A DNA stretch of 64,000 nt, from NCBI GenBank assembly GCA_016743945.1, contig JADGFI010000027.1, forward strand, positions 1-64,000, read 5' to 3'. Both the position numbers and the translations under genes were made by a program. Shown here in pieces: positions 15,901 to 24,156 of this stretch. The DNA is from Desulfobacteraceae bacterium (GTDB taxonomy: Bacteria; Desulfobacterota; Desulfobacteria; Desulfobacterales; Desulfobacteraceae). How positions within the stretch are numbered: the first letter of the stretch is position 1; the number at the start of each line of letters is the position of its first letter. The notes under the pieces were generated by a model. That model was not told the DNA's origin and did no database searches. It saw nothing but the letters and a program-made list of their open reading frames with translations.

Positions 15901-16680
15901 TTAGGCGATTTTCGCATGACCATTATTTATTTTTTTGATAAGAATTTCAGCAACAGCACTATGCCTCTCAGGTAACTTTTGCAATGTAGCAATAGTTTTT
16001 GAGATAGTATCAGACGACATAGAAATTTTGGGATTATCTAAGGCCTTAGATATTTCATCTAATATCTCACCAGCTTGGTAGAAATCGGAGCCCTGTTTTA
16101 CCGATATACCTAAAAGTTCGCAATAATTATGTATGCCCCAATCAAGACGTCCTTTGCTCATTGCCTCTTCGGCCAACCGCTCTGTCGTGGCATATTCCAG
16201 ACTTAAAATTCGAGATTTATAGCCGTTTAAAATCGCAGTTTGTTTATCGAACTTCTTTTGGAGTTCTTTAATTACCAAATTTTTGATGTCATCTTTTTTT
16301 GATTCTAATCCTGCTAATAGCTTCTTTGAATGGTCATCAAAACTACCTATTAGTTGAGAATTCAATTCATTAAATTTGGCATTGCTTTCCTGAATGATTG
16401 CCTGAATTTCCCGCTGATATGAAACTTTACTTGTATACCAATTAAATGCAGCTAAGCCCAAAGCCATAGCAATTATCGAGCTAAGCGACCATTGGATGAT
16501 TGAAATTAACTGAGATTGGTGCCCCTCAATTGATTTCAGCTGTGCCTTGAGCAAAACCACCTCTTCGGATTTTGCAGAGAACTCTTTTTTTGCCTCTATT
16601 ACTGTTTCGGCCATTGAGTTTGAAGATAGGAATAATATGGCTATAAAAATTAGGCTGGCGCACAAGTTTTGTAGATTCAT
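15901..16680 (-). CDS. Membrane coiled-coil protein of unknown function
   Basis: This 259-residue protein has a signal peptide (LCASLIFIAILFLSSNSMAE), a short coiled coil (28-55), one transmembrane helix (about 60-82, WSLSSIIAMALGLAAFNWY), a long coiled coil (85-160) and a helical C-terminal domain (165-259). The membrane helix places the C-terminal part in the cytoplasm. AAGGAG precedes the start. No family is recognised. It is AT-rich, single and flanked by plus-strand fragments of different composition, which suggests insertion as a cargo gene. Confidence 0.65.
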   Translation of the reverse strand: MNLQNLCASLIFIAILFLSSNSMAETVIEAKKEFSAKSEEVVLLKAQLKSIEGHQSQLISIIQWSLSSIIAMALGLAAFNWYTSKVSYQREIQAIIQESNAKFNELNSQLIGSFDDHSKKLLAGLESKKDDIKNLVIKELQKKFDKQTAILNGYKSRILSLEYATTERLAEEAMSKGRLDWGIHNYCELLGISVKQGSDFYQAGEILDEISKALDNPKISMSSDTISKTIATLQKLPERHSAVAEILIKKINNGHAKIA

Positions 16681-16827
16681 ATGTACTCCTTATTGCATAA
16701 AAAATGGTTTTCAGATCAGTATATCATGAGTGTTTTAATGTCATTTAACAGTAAATTTAATTCGAGATATAGTAAATTCTGGTTGATTACGCCAGAATAA
16801 TCTTATTACATAAATTACTTGACGGCA

Positions 16828-17136
16828 ATGCCCACCTATCTTGATAAGAAGGATAAGGGACCAGAGAGGCACGGCCAAATAATTATAAACCCTTCCCCTC
16901 CTCGGAATGTTATTATATTATTGCGGGGGGTCCAGCGCCCGGCGTGGGGATTCTATCCCATGTATTTGGATTATGTTTGGTTTGCCGGGACCGGGGCCGC
17001 CAAACATGAAAAACAGGAATTAGGCTTGATCGTGATCAATCTTTTGGTCCTGGGTTTCCTGTTTGGTGAAAGGACTGTTAAGAATTTGGAACCATTAATT
17101 ATGCGTGTTTTTGGCGGGGAAAAAGCCAAAGGATAA
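16828..17136 (+). CDS. Small membrane protein, possible phage holin remnant
   Basis: About 103 residues if ATG 16828 is the start (a TTG at 16819 is the alternative). It contains NVIILLRGVQRPAWGFYPMY, then LGLIVINLLVLGFLFGERTV, a membrane helix followed by a charged end, like phage three-helix holins. The first membrane segment is poor, and there is no lysis gene beside it. It shares its composition with the plus-strand ORFs at 15436 and 18168. Confidence 0.4.
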   Translation: MPTYLDKKDKGPERHGQIIINPSPPRNVIILLRGVQRPAWGFYPMYLDYVWFAGTGAAKHEKQELGLIVINLLVLGFLFGERTVKNLEPLIMRVFGGEKAKG

Positions 17137-17220
17137 AAAGCGCCATTCCTCAGGTGCGGCCCCTTGGAAATCTTTTTTTCTTGGGGCTGTTTCAATCGTA
17201 TTATAATAAGTTCGTTTTAC

Positions 17221-18138
17221 TTAGAAATTGATAGTATTCTCTTCTTGTGCAATATACATTAAAAACTGAATACCAATTCTTGTCAATCGACCATCATTAT
17301 CAATTAGATTTAACTTACTTAATACTGCCCATATAAAAGGCCATCTTTTTTCTATAATTTGAATCTCGTTTTTCAAGTAATTGGGCGAGGCACTCATAAT
17401 CACATCAAATCCTATATTTTTTTCTATAAAAGTGATTAGTCTCGCTTTATCAAATGCAGATAATTGGCTATGAATATTCTTAATTTGCTGTTCGGTTTCT
17501 CTCTCAGCCCTTATTTTTTTTAATTTGTTTAATTCAGTTTTATATTTATTTAACTCTGTAGCAGAAAATAAAAGTTCATCCTCTTTTTTTGCAAGTAAAT
17601 TTTTAAACTCGACTTTTTCAGTATCATTAATTTGGGCTTTTTTACTATAGGCTTCAATTATCTCATTTATTTCCGAGGAGGTTTTACTTGTTGACTCTTC
17701 TCCTTTTCTTACCTCCTCTTCATATCCTGCTTGTTTAGTTCGAAGCATGTCAAATTTGGTGCTTATATCCGAATAGTTTTCATCAATATGTTTAAGTCTT
17801 TCACCAAACCCACTTTCTATCCGCCCTAAAATTTTTGATGTGTCTTGTGTGAATTTGTAAGTGTTATCATAGAACCTATTACTGGTTTCTGTAGCCTTAA
17901 AATAAAATGCAACAGATAAGCCTATGGCGAAAAAAGCCATAACCATCGATAAAAAATCAGAAAATTGAAAATCTTTAAAATTCAAACTAATCTGTGCTAC
18001 CGCAAATTTGTAAATAACAAGCCCAAGGAGCAATACTAAAAGAATATCTCTAAAATTTCCAATTGTTAGAAATCCTGAATTGAACAATTTTCTGGTTTTC
18101 GAGCTTTTATCTTCAATGGAAGTTTGGATAATTTTCAT
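17221..18138 (-). CDS. Two-helix membrane protein with coiled coil and winged-helix-like tail
   Basis: This 305-residue protein has two membrane helices (about 29-50 and 61-80), then NRFYDNTYKFTQDTSKILGR and GFGERLKHIDENY, a long coiled coil (110-225), and a C-terminal domain (230-305) that ends LNLIDNDGRLTRIGIQFL, like the wing and last helix of a winged helix. The membrane-plus-long-cytoplasmic-rod plan recalls sensor or effector membrane proteins carried on genomic islands, but I know no characterised member. Single AT-rich minus-strand gene between fragments of other composition. Confidence 0.65.
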   Translation of the reverse strand: MKIIQTSIEDKSSKTRKLFNSGFLTIGNFRDILLVLLLGLVIYKFAVAQISLNFKDFQFSDFLSMVMAFFAIGLSVAFYFKATETSNRFYDNTYKFTQDTSKILGRIESGFGERLKHIDENYSDISTKFDMLRTKQAGYEEEVRKGEESTSKTSSEINEIIEAYSKKAQINDTEKVEFKNLLAKKEDELLFSATELNKYKTELNKLKKIRAERETEQQIKNIHSQLSAFDKARLITFIEKNIGFDVIMSASPNYLKNEIQIIEKRWPFIWAVLSKLNLIDNDGRLTRIGIQFLMYIAQEENTINF

Positions 18139-18167
18139 TTTTAAACCTCAGAAAACAAATAATATAA

Positions 18168-18587
18168 ATGATCACTTACACGAATTATAAGGAAAGAATT
18201 ATCACAGCCTTATCTTCATTGCAATGGCGGGTTGTATTGATGTGGTGGGAGCCATTGCTCTTTGGGATGCCTCAAATGATCCGCCAGGAAAGGAAAAGGC
18301 CCAAGTTGTTGTCCAGGCCCTATGACACAATTATCATAAAGAAAGGGTGTGGTTATGTCTTTTCCCCGGACCCCGTTAAAAAACTAAAAGATTTGCTGGG
18401 CAATGGTGACGGGGAAGCGGCGGACGAGGCCCTTGTAAAAATGCTTGATTCCTGGGAAGTGCTGGAAGTTGTAAACCCACGCTTTGAAGTCAAAATAATT
18501 GACCGGACCATGGCACCGATTTTTAAAATTGAAACGGGGTCCATGGAAGCCTGGACGCTGGCCGGGTGTGTTGCCGTGGTGCAATAA
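18168..18587 (+). CDS. Possible phage-like ORF, probably degraded
   Basis: A frame of up to 139 codons. The part from about 18325 (RPYDTIIIKKGCGYVFSPDP through PRFEVKIID) reads as a genuine protein. Before it, another frame (AGCIDVVGAIALWDASNDPP) looks more protein-like than this one, ending at about 18328, so two small genes or one frameshifted gene may be present. No family recognised. Its composition is like the plus-strand pieces at 15436 and 16828. Confidence 0.35.
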   Translation: MITYTNYKERIITALSSLQWRVVLMWWEPLLFGMPQMIRQERKRPKLLSRPYDTIIIKKGCGYVFSPDPVKKLKDLLGNGDGEAADEALVKMLDSWEVLEVVNPRFEVKIIDRTMAPIFKIETGSMEAWTLAGCVAVVQ

Positions 18588-18742
18588 AAATACAAATACA
18601 AGGTAAAATCATAGGGCCTATTTACCCGTCTCCAGGAAATCAAGCCCCGCCGCCCACAACATATCCTGAAGCACCACTTGAATCCAAAAATCTTCTGGTT
18701 TTCCTACCCTGCCCATCTATCGAAAGAGGGGGAGTGTGCTTG

Positions 18743-19273
18743 CTATTTATTCATTTTATCTTCAATGAGTTCGCTTTGTTTTTGAATTTCATCATCAATG
18801 ACACCAACGACCTTGACGAAAGCCAATTGATTTATTTTTTCGAGCTTCAATAAGCGTTTCAAAATTTCTTTGGCAATAGAAGGGTTTTTAAATTTTTCCA
18901 ATAATCTTTTTTCTCTATTTCGTTGGGGATTGTCATCAAGGGTTGGAATATAATCCGCAGTTGGGTCATACGTCCCCTTGGTTAAAAGATCTCCCAATTT
19001 ATAAAACTGAATAACACCATAACCACAGGAAGTTGCAATTTCATAGTATTTGTTGGAGTATCTTTGGCCGTTTCCAGCCATAATACTTTTGATCGTCTTT
19101 ATAGTATATCCGGCACTCTTGCTTATCTCTTCTACCGTTATTTTCTTTTGAAAATTAATTACGTGGTTTAATGCAGCGCAAAAATCAATATACCCTTCCT
19201 GTGAATCCATATACTCATAGAGGTTTAATTCTTCTCGGTCTTCCCATCTGTCAATAAAACTTCTTTTTGTCAT
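18743..19273 (-). CDS. Helix-turn-helix regulator, phage-repressor-like
   Basis: About 176 residues from ATG 19273; an upstream TTG would add ten more. An HTH lies around residues 45-75: KKITVEEISKSAGYTIKTIK followed by SIMAGNGQRYSNKYYEIA, the arrangement of Cro/CI-type DNA-binding domains. The C-terminal half is charged and helical, ending in a coiled stretch, and is not a LexA-type peptidase. Three ACCAAA/TTTGGT half-sites lie just upstream (19352-19385), so it probably represses itself. It is the gene nearest the tRNA end of the island. Confidence 0.65.
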   Translation of the reverse strand: MTKRSFIDRWEDREELNLYEYMDSQEGYIDFCAALNHVINFQKKITVEEISKSAGYTIKTIKSIMAGNGQRYSNKYYEIATSCGYGVIQFYKLGDLLTKGTYDPTADYIPTLDDNPQRNREKRLLEKFKNPSIAKEILKRLLKLEKINQLAFVKVVGVIDDEIQKQSELIEDKMNK

Positions 19274-19351
19274 GCGATTGTTTTTTCCTTTTTTAAGAAT
19301 CAAACCCTTAAACTACAATTCTGAAATCATGTCAAGGAAAAACCTAATTAT

Positions 19352-19385
19352 ACCAAATAGTTACCAGTTTGGTTTCCTGTTTGGT
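19352..19385. promoter_or_regulatory. ACCAAA/TTTGGT half-sites upstream of the HTH regulator
   Basis: ACCAAA at 19352-19357 faces TTTGGT at 19368-19373, and a second TTTGGT lies at 19380-19385. On the minus strand these are upstream of a TTGACA (about 19331-19336) that could be the regulator's -35 box. The arrangement suits a repressor operator, but only three half-sites support it. Confidence 0.35.
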
Positions 19386-19597
19386 AAATTGTAAGCGGGG
19401 CGTGGTCGTGTTGCCTTGGACCTGTGCACCGGACGGAAAGGCTTTAGATGGACTGCCCGAATCAAGGGCGTGGTGGTGCTGCTGGCGGCTGCTTTTCATT
19501 ATAAGATTGCTATGGAGTCCACAGGAGTTAAGTCCGAGGGGGGTGGGAGGGACATGAAAAAAAATTGCCTCTTGCTTCCTGGCTCCATTTGCAAAAA

Positions 19598-19635
19598 CAA
19601 AAAGGGTTTAACCGAAAACGGTTAAACCCTTTTTT
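19598..19635 (-). terminator. Rho-independent terminator of tRNA-Leu
   Basis: AAAGGGTTTAACCG (19601-19614) pairs perfectly with 19619-19632 around an AAAA loop. Read on the minus strand, a T-rich tract follows. It begins about five bases after the tRNA 3' end. The flanking A and T runs make it work in both directions. Confidence 0.85.
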
Positions 19636-19640
19636 AAAGC

Positions 19641-19727
19641 TGGTACCGGAGGCGAGACTTGAACTCGCAAGGGCTTGCGCCCGGAGGATTTTGAGTCCTC
19701 TGCGTCTACCAATTCCACCACTCCGGC
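19641..19727 (-). tRNA. tRNA-Leu (CAA)
   Basis: Read on the minus strand it begins GCCGGAGTGGTGGAATTGG and ends with an encoded CCA. The acceptor stem is GCCGGAG/CTCCGGT with a G-T first pair and discriminator A. The D-loop GGTAGACGC is leucine-like. The anticodon stem-loop GAGGA-CTCAAAA-TCCTC gives anticodon CAA. The long variable arm CGGGCGCAAGCCCTTGC and the T-loop GTTCAAGTC complete a class II tRNA. The accessory region ends here and core genes follow, so the gene is a likely island attachment site. Confidence 0.95.
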
Positions 19728-19914
19728 ATGGAAGTCTTTTTTTAAAGGATAATCAGGGTTTTGTCAATAAAATTATGCGGTCTTGGTGTATTGCCCCAAA
19801 GTTGTGCATACAGGTACCGGGGTATCCTGGCAAATATTGATTCCATACCAATTTTATGAGACGGGAAAGAAACAGGAAATATGCCATGCAATATCAGTAA
19901 TATCCGGTTCCGTA

Positions 19915-20733
19915 TTAAATATCCACTTGCTTAAGGCTGTAAGGGGTTTTTATTGTATGATCGATAAAGGTTTGGGCAATTTTTTTGTCACCTGTTGTAA
20001 AAAAATGGAAGAGGGGATGATGGTTTGTCTTTGAGGCCAAATTAAACTGGATCAACAGTCTTTTTGCCTGATTTGCAACGGCATCGGCGGGGTCAATGAT
20101 GGTGACACGATTTTTTGTCACTTTTTTAATCGTTTCCATTAAAAAAGGATAATGAGTGCAGCCCAGCACAAGGGTGTCCACCCCTTTATCCATCATGGGC
20201 AACAGGTATCGGGTTAGAAGGCGCCGGGCTTGATCACTGTTCTGGGTTCTTCGCTCGACCAGCTCGACCAGGCCGTATCCGGGTTGAACAAAAACTTCCA
20301 GGCCGGTTGCATATTTTTCAAAAGTTTGTTTGAACCGCCTGCTGTTAAGGGTATTTTCAGTGGCCAGGATACCGATTTTTTTGGTTTTGCTTTGCAGTGC
20401 AGCCGGTTTTAATGCCGGTTCTATGCCGACAAAGGGTATCTTATATTCTGATCTGAAATGGTCTATGGCAACGGCTGTCACGGTGTTGCAGGCTATAACA
20501 ATCAACTTGCAATCTTGTTTTAGAAGAAACTCAATATTCTTTCTGGACAAAGAAAGGGCATCTTCTTTTGTTTTGGATCCATAGGGACAATTGCGGCTGT
20601 CGGCAAAATAATGAATCGATTCATGGGGAAGACGTTTTCTGATTTCGCTGAAAACACAAAGCCCTCCGACACCGGAATCAAAGATACCCGTGGGACGGTC
20701 TTCCGTGGTTTTTTGGGGTAGTTTCATGTTCAT
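19915..20733 (-). CDS. murI: Glutamate racemase
   Basis: This 272-residue protein converts L- to D-glutamate for peptidoglycan. It has the GIFDSGVGGL opening with catalytic Asp19, the first catalytic Cys in ACNTVTAVA (Cys82) and the second in GCTHYPF (Cys192). Its length is normal. It is the last gene of a minus-strand run with DUF1992, a SHOCT protein, Ddl, PurD-PurE and TsaC, and its start overlaps the TsaC stop by four bases. Having murI and ddl in one run joins two D-amino acid steps of wall synthesis. Confidence 0.95.
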   Translation of the reverse strand: MNMKLPQKTTEDRPTGIFDSGVGGLCVFSEIRKRLPHESIHYFADSRNCPYGSKTKEDALSLSRKNIEFLLKQDCKLIVIACNTVTAVAIDHFRSEYKIPFVGIEPALKPAALQSKTKKIGILATENTLNSRRFKQTFEKYATGLEVFVQPGYGLVELVERRTQNSDQARRLLTRYLLPMMDKGVDTLVLGCTHYPFLMETIKKVTKNRVTIIDPADAVANQAKRLLIQFNLASKTNHHPLFHFFTTGDKKIAQTFIDHTIKTPYSLKQVDI

Positions 20734-21428
20734 ATGAGAGGGGTAAGGGCTTGAGAAATTTGTATGGCGGAAACCATTCCCTGGCGGAGAATGCGGACCG
20801 GTTCGCAGGTCACATCCACGATGGTGGATCCGGACCCTCCCTTGAGATGGCCTGCATCTAAAATCAGATCTACTCCCTGGACCATGGCCGGGGGCAATAG
20901 GCTGACATGGCTGCAGGCAGGCTGGCCCGAAAAATTGGCACTGGTGCCTGTAATCGGTCCTTTGGCTTGTCGTACCAGGCCACGGGCCACGGGGTGGACC
21001 GGGACCCGGATGCCGATTTTCTTTGTACGGGCGGTGAGCAGGGGGGATACCGTTTCGGCTGCCTCAAAAACAAGGGTTAAATTACCGGGCCAGAAGTTTT
21101 CCATGAGAATCCGGGCCGAATCGGGGATGTGTTTTACAATAGGGGATAGGTCTTTTTGGTTCTGGATCAGGACAAGGATGGGGTTATTTCTGGGCCGTTG
21201 CTTGAGATCGAAAATTTTTTGTATGGCTTTAGGGTCCAGGGCATTGGCTGCCAATCCATAAAGACATTGGGCCGGAAAGATGACAATCCCCTGGTTGCGG
21301 ATGATCTTTCCGGCTTCAATGACAGCGGCATGGTCCGGGTGGGTAAACTCTATTGGGTCATTTAGGCCCACCCGGATTATCGTTGCCTTGCCCGATTTTA
21401 TTTGGCCTGGTTTTATCTGGTCAGGCAA
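20730..21428 (-). CDS. tsaC: L-threonylcarbamoyladenylate synthase (Sua5/YciO/YrdC)
   Basis: This 232-residue enzyme makes the threonylcarbamoyl-AMP used for the t6A37 modification of ANN-decoding tRNAs. It is a single YrdC domain: PAQCLYGLAANALDP, KQRPRNNPILVLI, FWPGNLTLVFEA, IGIRVPVHPVARGLV and GPITGTSANFSGQPA. The KRP-x-x-P-type motif appears as QRPRNNP. There is no C-terminal Sua5 domain. The first 25 residues are unusually Lys/Gly-rich. It overlaps the fusion gene upstream by eight bases and murI by four. Confidence 0.92.
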   Translation of the reverse strand: MPDQIKPGQIKSGKATIIRVGLNDPIEFTHPDHAAVIEAGKIIRNQGIVIFPAQCLYGLAANALDPKAIQKIFDLKQRPRNNPILVLIQNQKDLSPIVKHIPDSARILMENFWPGNLTLVFEAAETVSPLLTARTKKIGIRVPVHPVARGLVRQAKGPITGTSANFSGQPACSHVSLLPPAMVQGVDLILDAGHLKGGSGSTIVDVTCEPVRILRQGMVSAIQISQALTPLI

Positions 21429-23184
21429 ATGAACGGGCCTTTTTTGTCACCTTGTCAGCCATTTCCCGTTTAAATGCAGCCAGTTTTTCAGCCATTTGGG
21501 GATTGTCTACTCCGAGAATCTGGGCTGCAAAAATACCGGCGTTGTAGGCTCCGGATTTGCCGATGGCCATGGTGGAAACGGGAATGCCCGGGGGCATCTG
21601 GACCGTGGCCAATAGGCTGTCCATGCCCTGAAGCGCCGAGGAATCAATGGGGACGCCGATGACGGGCAGGGTGGTGTGGGCGGCAATGACACCGGCCAGG
21701 TGGGCGGCATGGCCGGCACCGCAGATCAATACAGCCACCCCTTTGCTTCGGGCCTCCTTTGCCAGATTGGCCGCAGCATCCGGTGTTCTGTGGGCCGATG
21801 CCACGGTGACATAATAGGGGATGTCAAATTTTTTCAAAATAGACAGGGTTTTTTCCATGACGGGAAAATCCGAATCACTGCCCATGATCACCCCGACTTT
21901 GGGGGGGATGGACAGGCGTTTCAGGGCCTTGGCGCCAATGTCTTTTCTATAAAAGTGGTCTTTAAAGGAGATTTTGTCACATGCGGTATAGGCGGTGTTA
22001 ATGGCCTCTTCCACGGTATCCCCCAGGGAGGTGACGCCCAGGACCCGGCCGCCGGCAGATACAACGGTATTTCCCTCCATGCCGGTGCCGGCATGGAACA
22101 CCACTGTGTTTTTTACTTCATTGGCTTGTTTGAGTCCCAGGATTTCATGGCCTGTTTCATAGGAACCGGGGTATCCGCCTGAAGAGATGACCACACACAT
22201 GGCGGCCCTTGGATCAATTTTAGTGGTGTGGTTGTGCAGGGTACCGTCACAGCAGGCTTCCATCAGGGGGACCAGGTCATTTTCAAGGCGCATTAAAATG
22301 GGTTGGGTTTCGGGATCTCCCAGGCGGGTATTAAATTCCAGCACCTTGATCTGATCCTTGTCCACCATGAGGCCGGCATAGAGAACCCCCTTAAAAGGGG
22401 TGCCTTCCTTGGCCATGCCCTGGATGGTGGGGATCATGACTTCTCGCATGGCTTTTTCTCGAAGCAGGTGATCCAGGACAGGCGCTGGGGAATAGGCACC
22501 CATGCCGCCGGTGTTGGGGCCTTCATCATTGTCAAACACCCGTTTGTGGTCCTGGGATTCAGGTAGGAGCAATACGGTCTTGCCATCGGAGAGGGCGATA
22601 AACGAGGCTTCTTCTCCTTTCAGGCATTCTTCCACCACCACAATGGCACCGGCATCCCCAAACACATTTTGTGTGAGCATCTCGTCAATGGATTGATAGG
22701 CCTCTTCAAGGGTGGCGCACATGATCACTCCCTTGCCCGCTGCCAGTCCATCGGCCTTGACCACGCAGGGGGCACCAAGGGCCCTGGCATAGATTTTGGC
22801 TTTGGCTGCATCGGTAAAGGCTTTGCCCATGGCGCAGGGGATATTGTACTTGCGCATGTGATTCTTTGAAAAGATTTTGGATCCTTCCAGCTGGGCTGCG
22901 GCCTTGCTGGGGCCGAAGGCCACAAGGCCCAAGGCTTCAAATACATCCACAATCCCTTTTACCAGGGGGCCTTCAGGGCCGACTACGGTGAGATCAATCT
23001 GGTTTTCCTTGGCAAAATCAGCCAATGCATCAATATCCTCGGCATTGATGGGAACGTTTTGGGCCAGATCGTGGGTGCCGGCATTGCCCGGTGCGCAATA
23101 GATTTTTTCGACCAAAGGACTTTTGGATATTTTCCATACCAGTGTGTGTTCTCTACCGCCACTGCCTATGACGAGGATTCTCAT
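21421..23184 (-). CDS. purD: PurD-PurE fusion: GAR synthetase plus N5-CAIR mutase
   Basis: This 587-residue protein joins two purine enzymes. Residues 1-424 are phosphoribosylamine-glycine ligase: MRILVIGSGGREHTL, an ATP-grasp core with PCVVKADGLAAGKGV and LEFNTRLGDPETQPI. Residues about 428-587 are PurE: GVIMGSDSDFPVMEK, VASAHRTPDAA, ICGAGHAAHLAGVIA and VQMPPGIPVSTMAIG, the class I pattern with GAGHAAHLAG where E. coli has GAGGAAHLPG. The two act at steps 2 and 6b of the pathway, so they are not consecutive. The junction is in frame with no stop. It overlaps ddl by four bases. Confidence 0.95.
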   Translation of the reverse strand: MRILVIGSGGREHTLVWKISKSPLVEKIYCAPGNAGTHDLAQNVPINAEDIDALADFAKENQIDLTVVGPEGPLVKGIVDVFEALGLVAFGPSKAAAQLEGSKIFSKNHMRKYNIPCAMGKAFTDAAKAKIYARALGAPCVVKADGLAAGKGVIMCATLEEAYQSIDEMLTQNVFGDAGAIVVVEECLKGEEASFIALSDGKTVLLLPESQDHKRVFDNDEGPNTGGMGAYSPAPVLDHLLREKAMREVMIPTIQGMAKEGTPFKGVLYAGLMVDKDQIKVLEFNTRLGDPETQPILMRLENDLVPLMEACCDGTLHNHTTKIDPRAAMCVVISSGGYPGSYETGHEILGLKQANEVKNTVVFHAGTGMEGNTVVSAGGRVLGVTSLGDTVEEAINTAYTACDKISFKDHFYRKDIGAKALKRLSIPPKVGVIMGSDSDFPVMEKTLSILKKFDIPYYVTVASAHRTPDAAANLAKEARSKGVAVLICGAGHAAHLAGVIAAHTTLPVIGVPIDSSALQGMDSLLATVQMPPGIPVSTMAIGKSGAYNAGIFAAQILGVDNPQMAEKLAAFKREMADKVTKKARSFA

Positions 23185-24140
23185 CTTGCTCTCCTTAAAT
23201 TTGTTCGTTTGTTTTCTTCAATGGCCAATTGGATTAATTTGTCCAGCAATGCTGAAAAGGAATACCCGCCCACCTGTGCCGATTGTGGAAAAAGGCTGGT
23301 GGCGGTCATGCCTGGGATGGTATTGGTTTCAAGCACGGAAAGTGTATCTTCTTTTAAAATCATGTCAGTCCGGGAGTATCCTTTGAGAAACAGGGCTTTA
23401 TGGGCCAGGATGGCCAGTTCCTGAACCTTTAAGCGGGTGGGTTCGTCAATGCGGGCCGGGCAGATTTCCTGGGTTTCTCCTGCCACGTATTTTGCCTTAT
23501 AGTCAAAAAATTCATGGGCGTCACCCGGGATGATTTCAATGACCGGCAGGGCTTCTAAGGTATCATTCCCCAGTACCCCGCAGGTCAGCTCAACGCCCTT
23601 TACATAGGCTTCAAGAATCAAGGTGTCATCATGTTCAAATCCCAATTTGATGGCGGCGGCAAGATTTTTCTGATGCTTTACAATGGTCATACCCACACTG
23701 GATCCGGCACAGGCAGGCTTTACCACCAGAGGAAGGCCCAGGCTGCCGACCACCTCGGAAATGTTGATGTCATCCTTTATATAAAAGGAAAGATAGGGCG
23801 GTGTCGGGACCTTTGCGCCTTCATAGAGGCGTTTGGCCACAAGCTTGTTCATGGCAGCAGCAGAGCCCAGGACTCCTGCCCCCTGGTAGGGAATGTCCAA
23901 AAGGTCCAAAAGCCCCTGGACGGTGCCATCCTCGCCAAAGGGTCCGTGGAGAATGATCAGGGCTGCGTCCAGGATGGGGGCATCCATCACAAGTTTGGGT
24001 AAATCTGTTTTAGGATCATAGCGGGTGATCGTATATTTGTCCTTGTCAAGGGCCTCAAATACCTGGGTACCGCTGTTCAAGGAAACCTCTCTTTCCGAAG
24101 AGACTCCGCCGGATAAAAGGGCCAGTCTGATTTTTTTCAT
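23181..24140 (-). CDS. ddl: D-alanine-D-alanine ligase
   Basis: About 319 residues from ATG 24140, which has AAGGAGCG upstream; an in-frame upstream extension is possible but less likely. It ligates two D-Ala residues using ATP in the cytoplasm for peptidoglycan. Seen are IRLALLSGGVSSEREVSLNSG, the ATP-grasp elements LPLVVKPACAGSSVGM and VLETNTIPGMTATSLFPQSA, the last carrying the metal ligands. It overlaps PurD-PurE by ATGA and its start lies just beyond the stop of the SHOCT gene. Confidence 0.95.
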   Translation of the reverse strand: MKKIRLALLSGGVSSEREVSLNSGTQVFEALDKDKYTITRYDPKTDLPKLVMDAPILDAALIILHGPFGEDGTVQGLLDLLDIPYQGAGVLGSAAAMNKLVAKRLYEGAKVPTPPYLSFYIKDDINISEVVGSLGLPLVVKPACAGSSVGMTIVKHQKNLAAAIKLGFEHDDTLILEAYVKGVELTCGVLGNDTLEALPVIEIIPGDAHEFFDYKAKYVAGETQEICPARIDEPTRLKVQELAILAHKALFLKGYSRTDMILKEDTLSVLETNTIPGMTATSLFPQSAQVGGYSFSALLDKLIQLAIEENKRTNLRRAR

Positions 24141-24156
24141 CTTACGCTCCTTAATT

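Noticed and set aside
15885..15910. GCCTAAC on the minus strand after the 259-residue gene as an attC R'' box
   Set aside because: No GTTRRRY box of good quality closes a foldable site downstream, so a single heptamer is not enough.
19371..19385. 15-base match GGTTTCCTGTTTGGT with the possible holin at about 17057
   Set aside because: The flanks do not align, and one 15-base match in this length can occur by chance.
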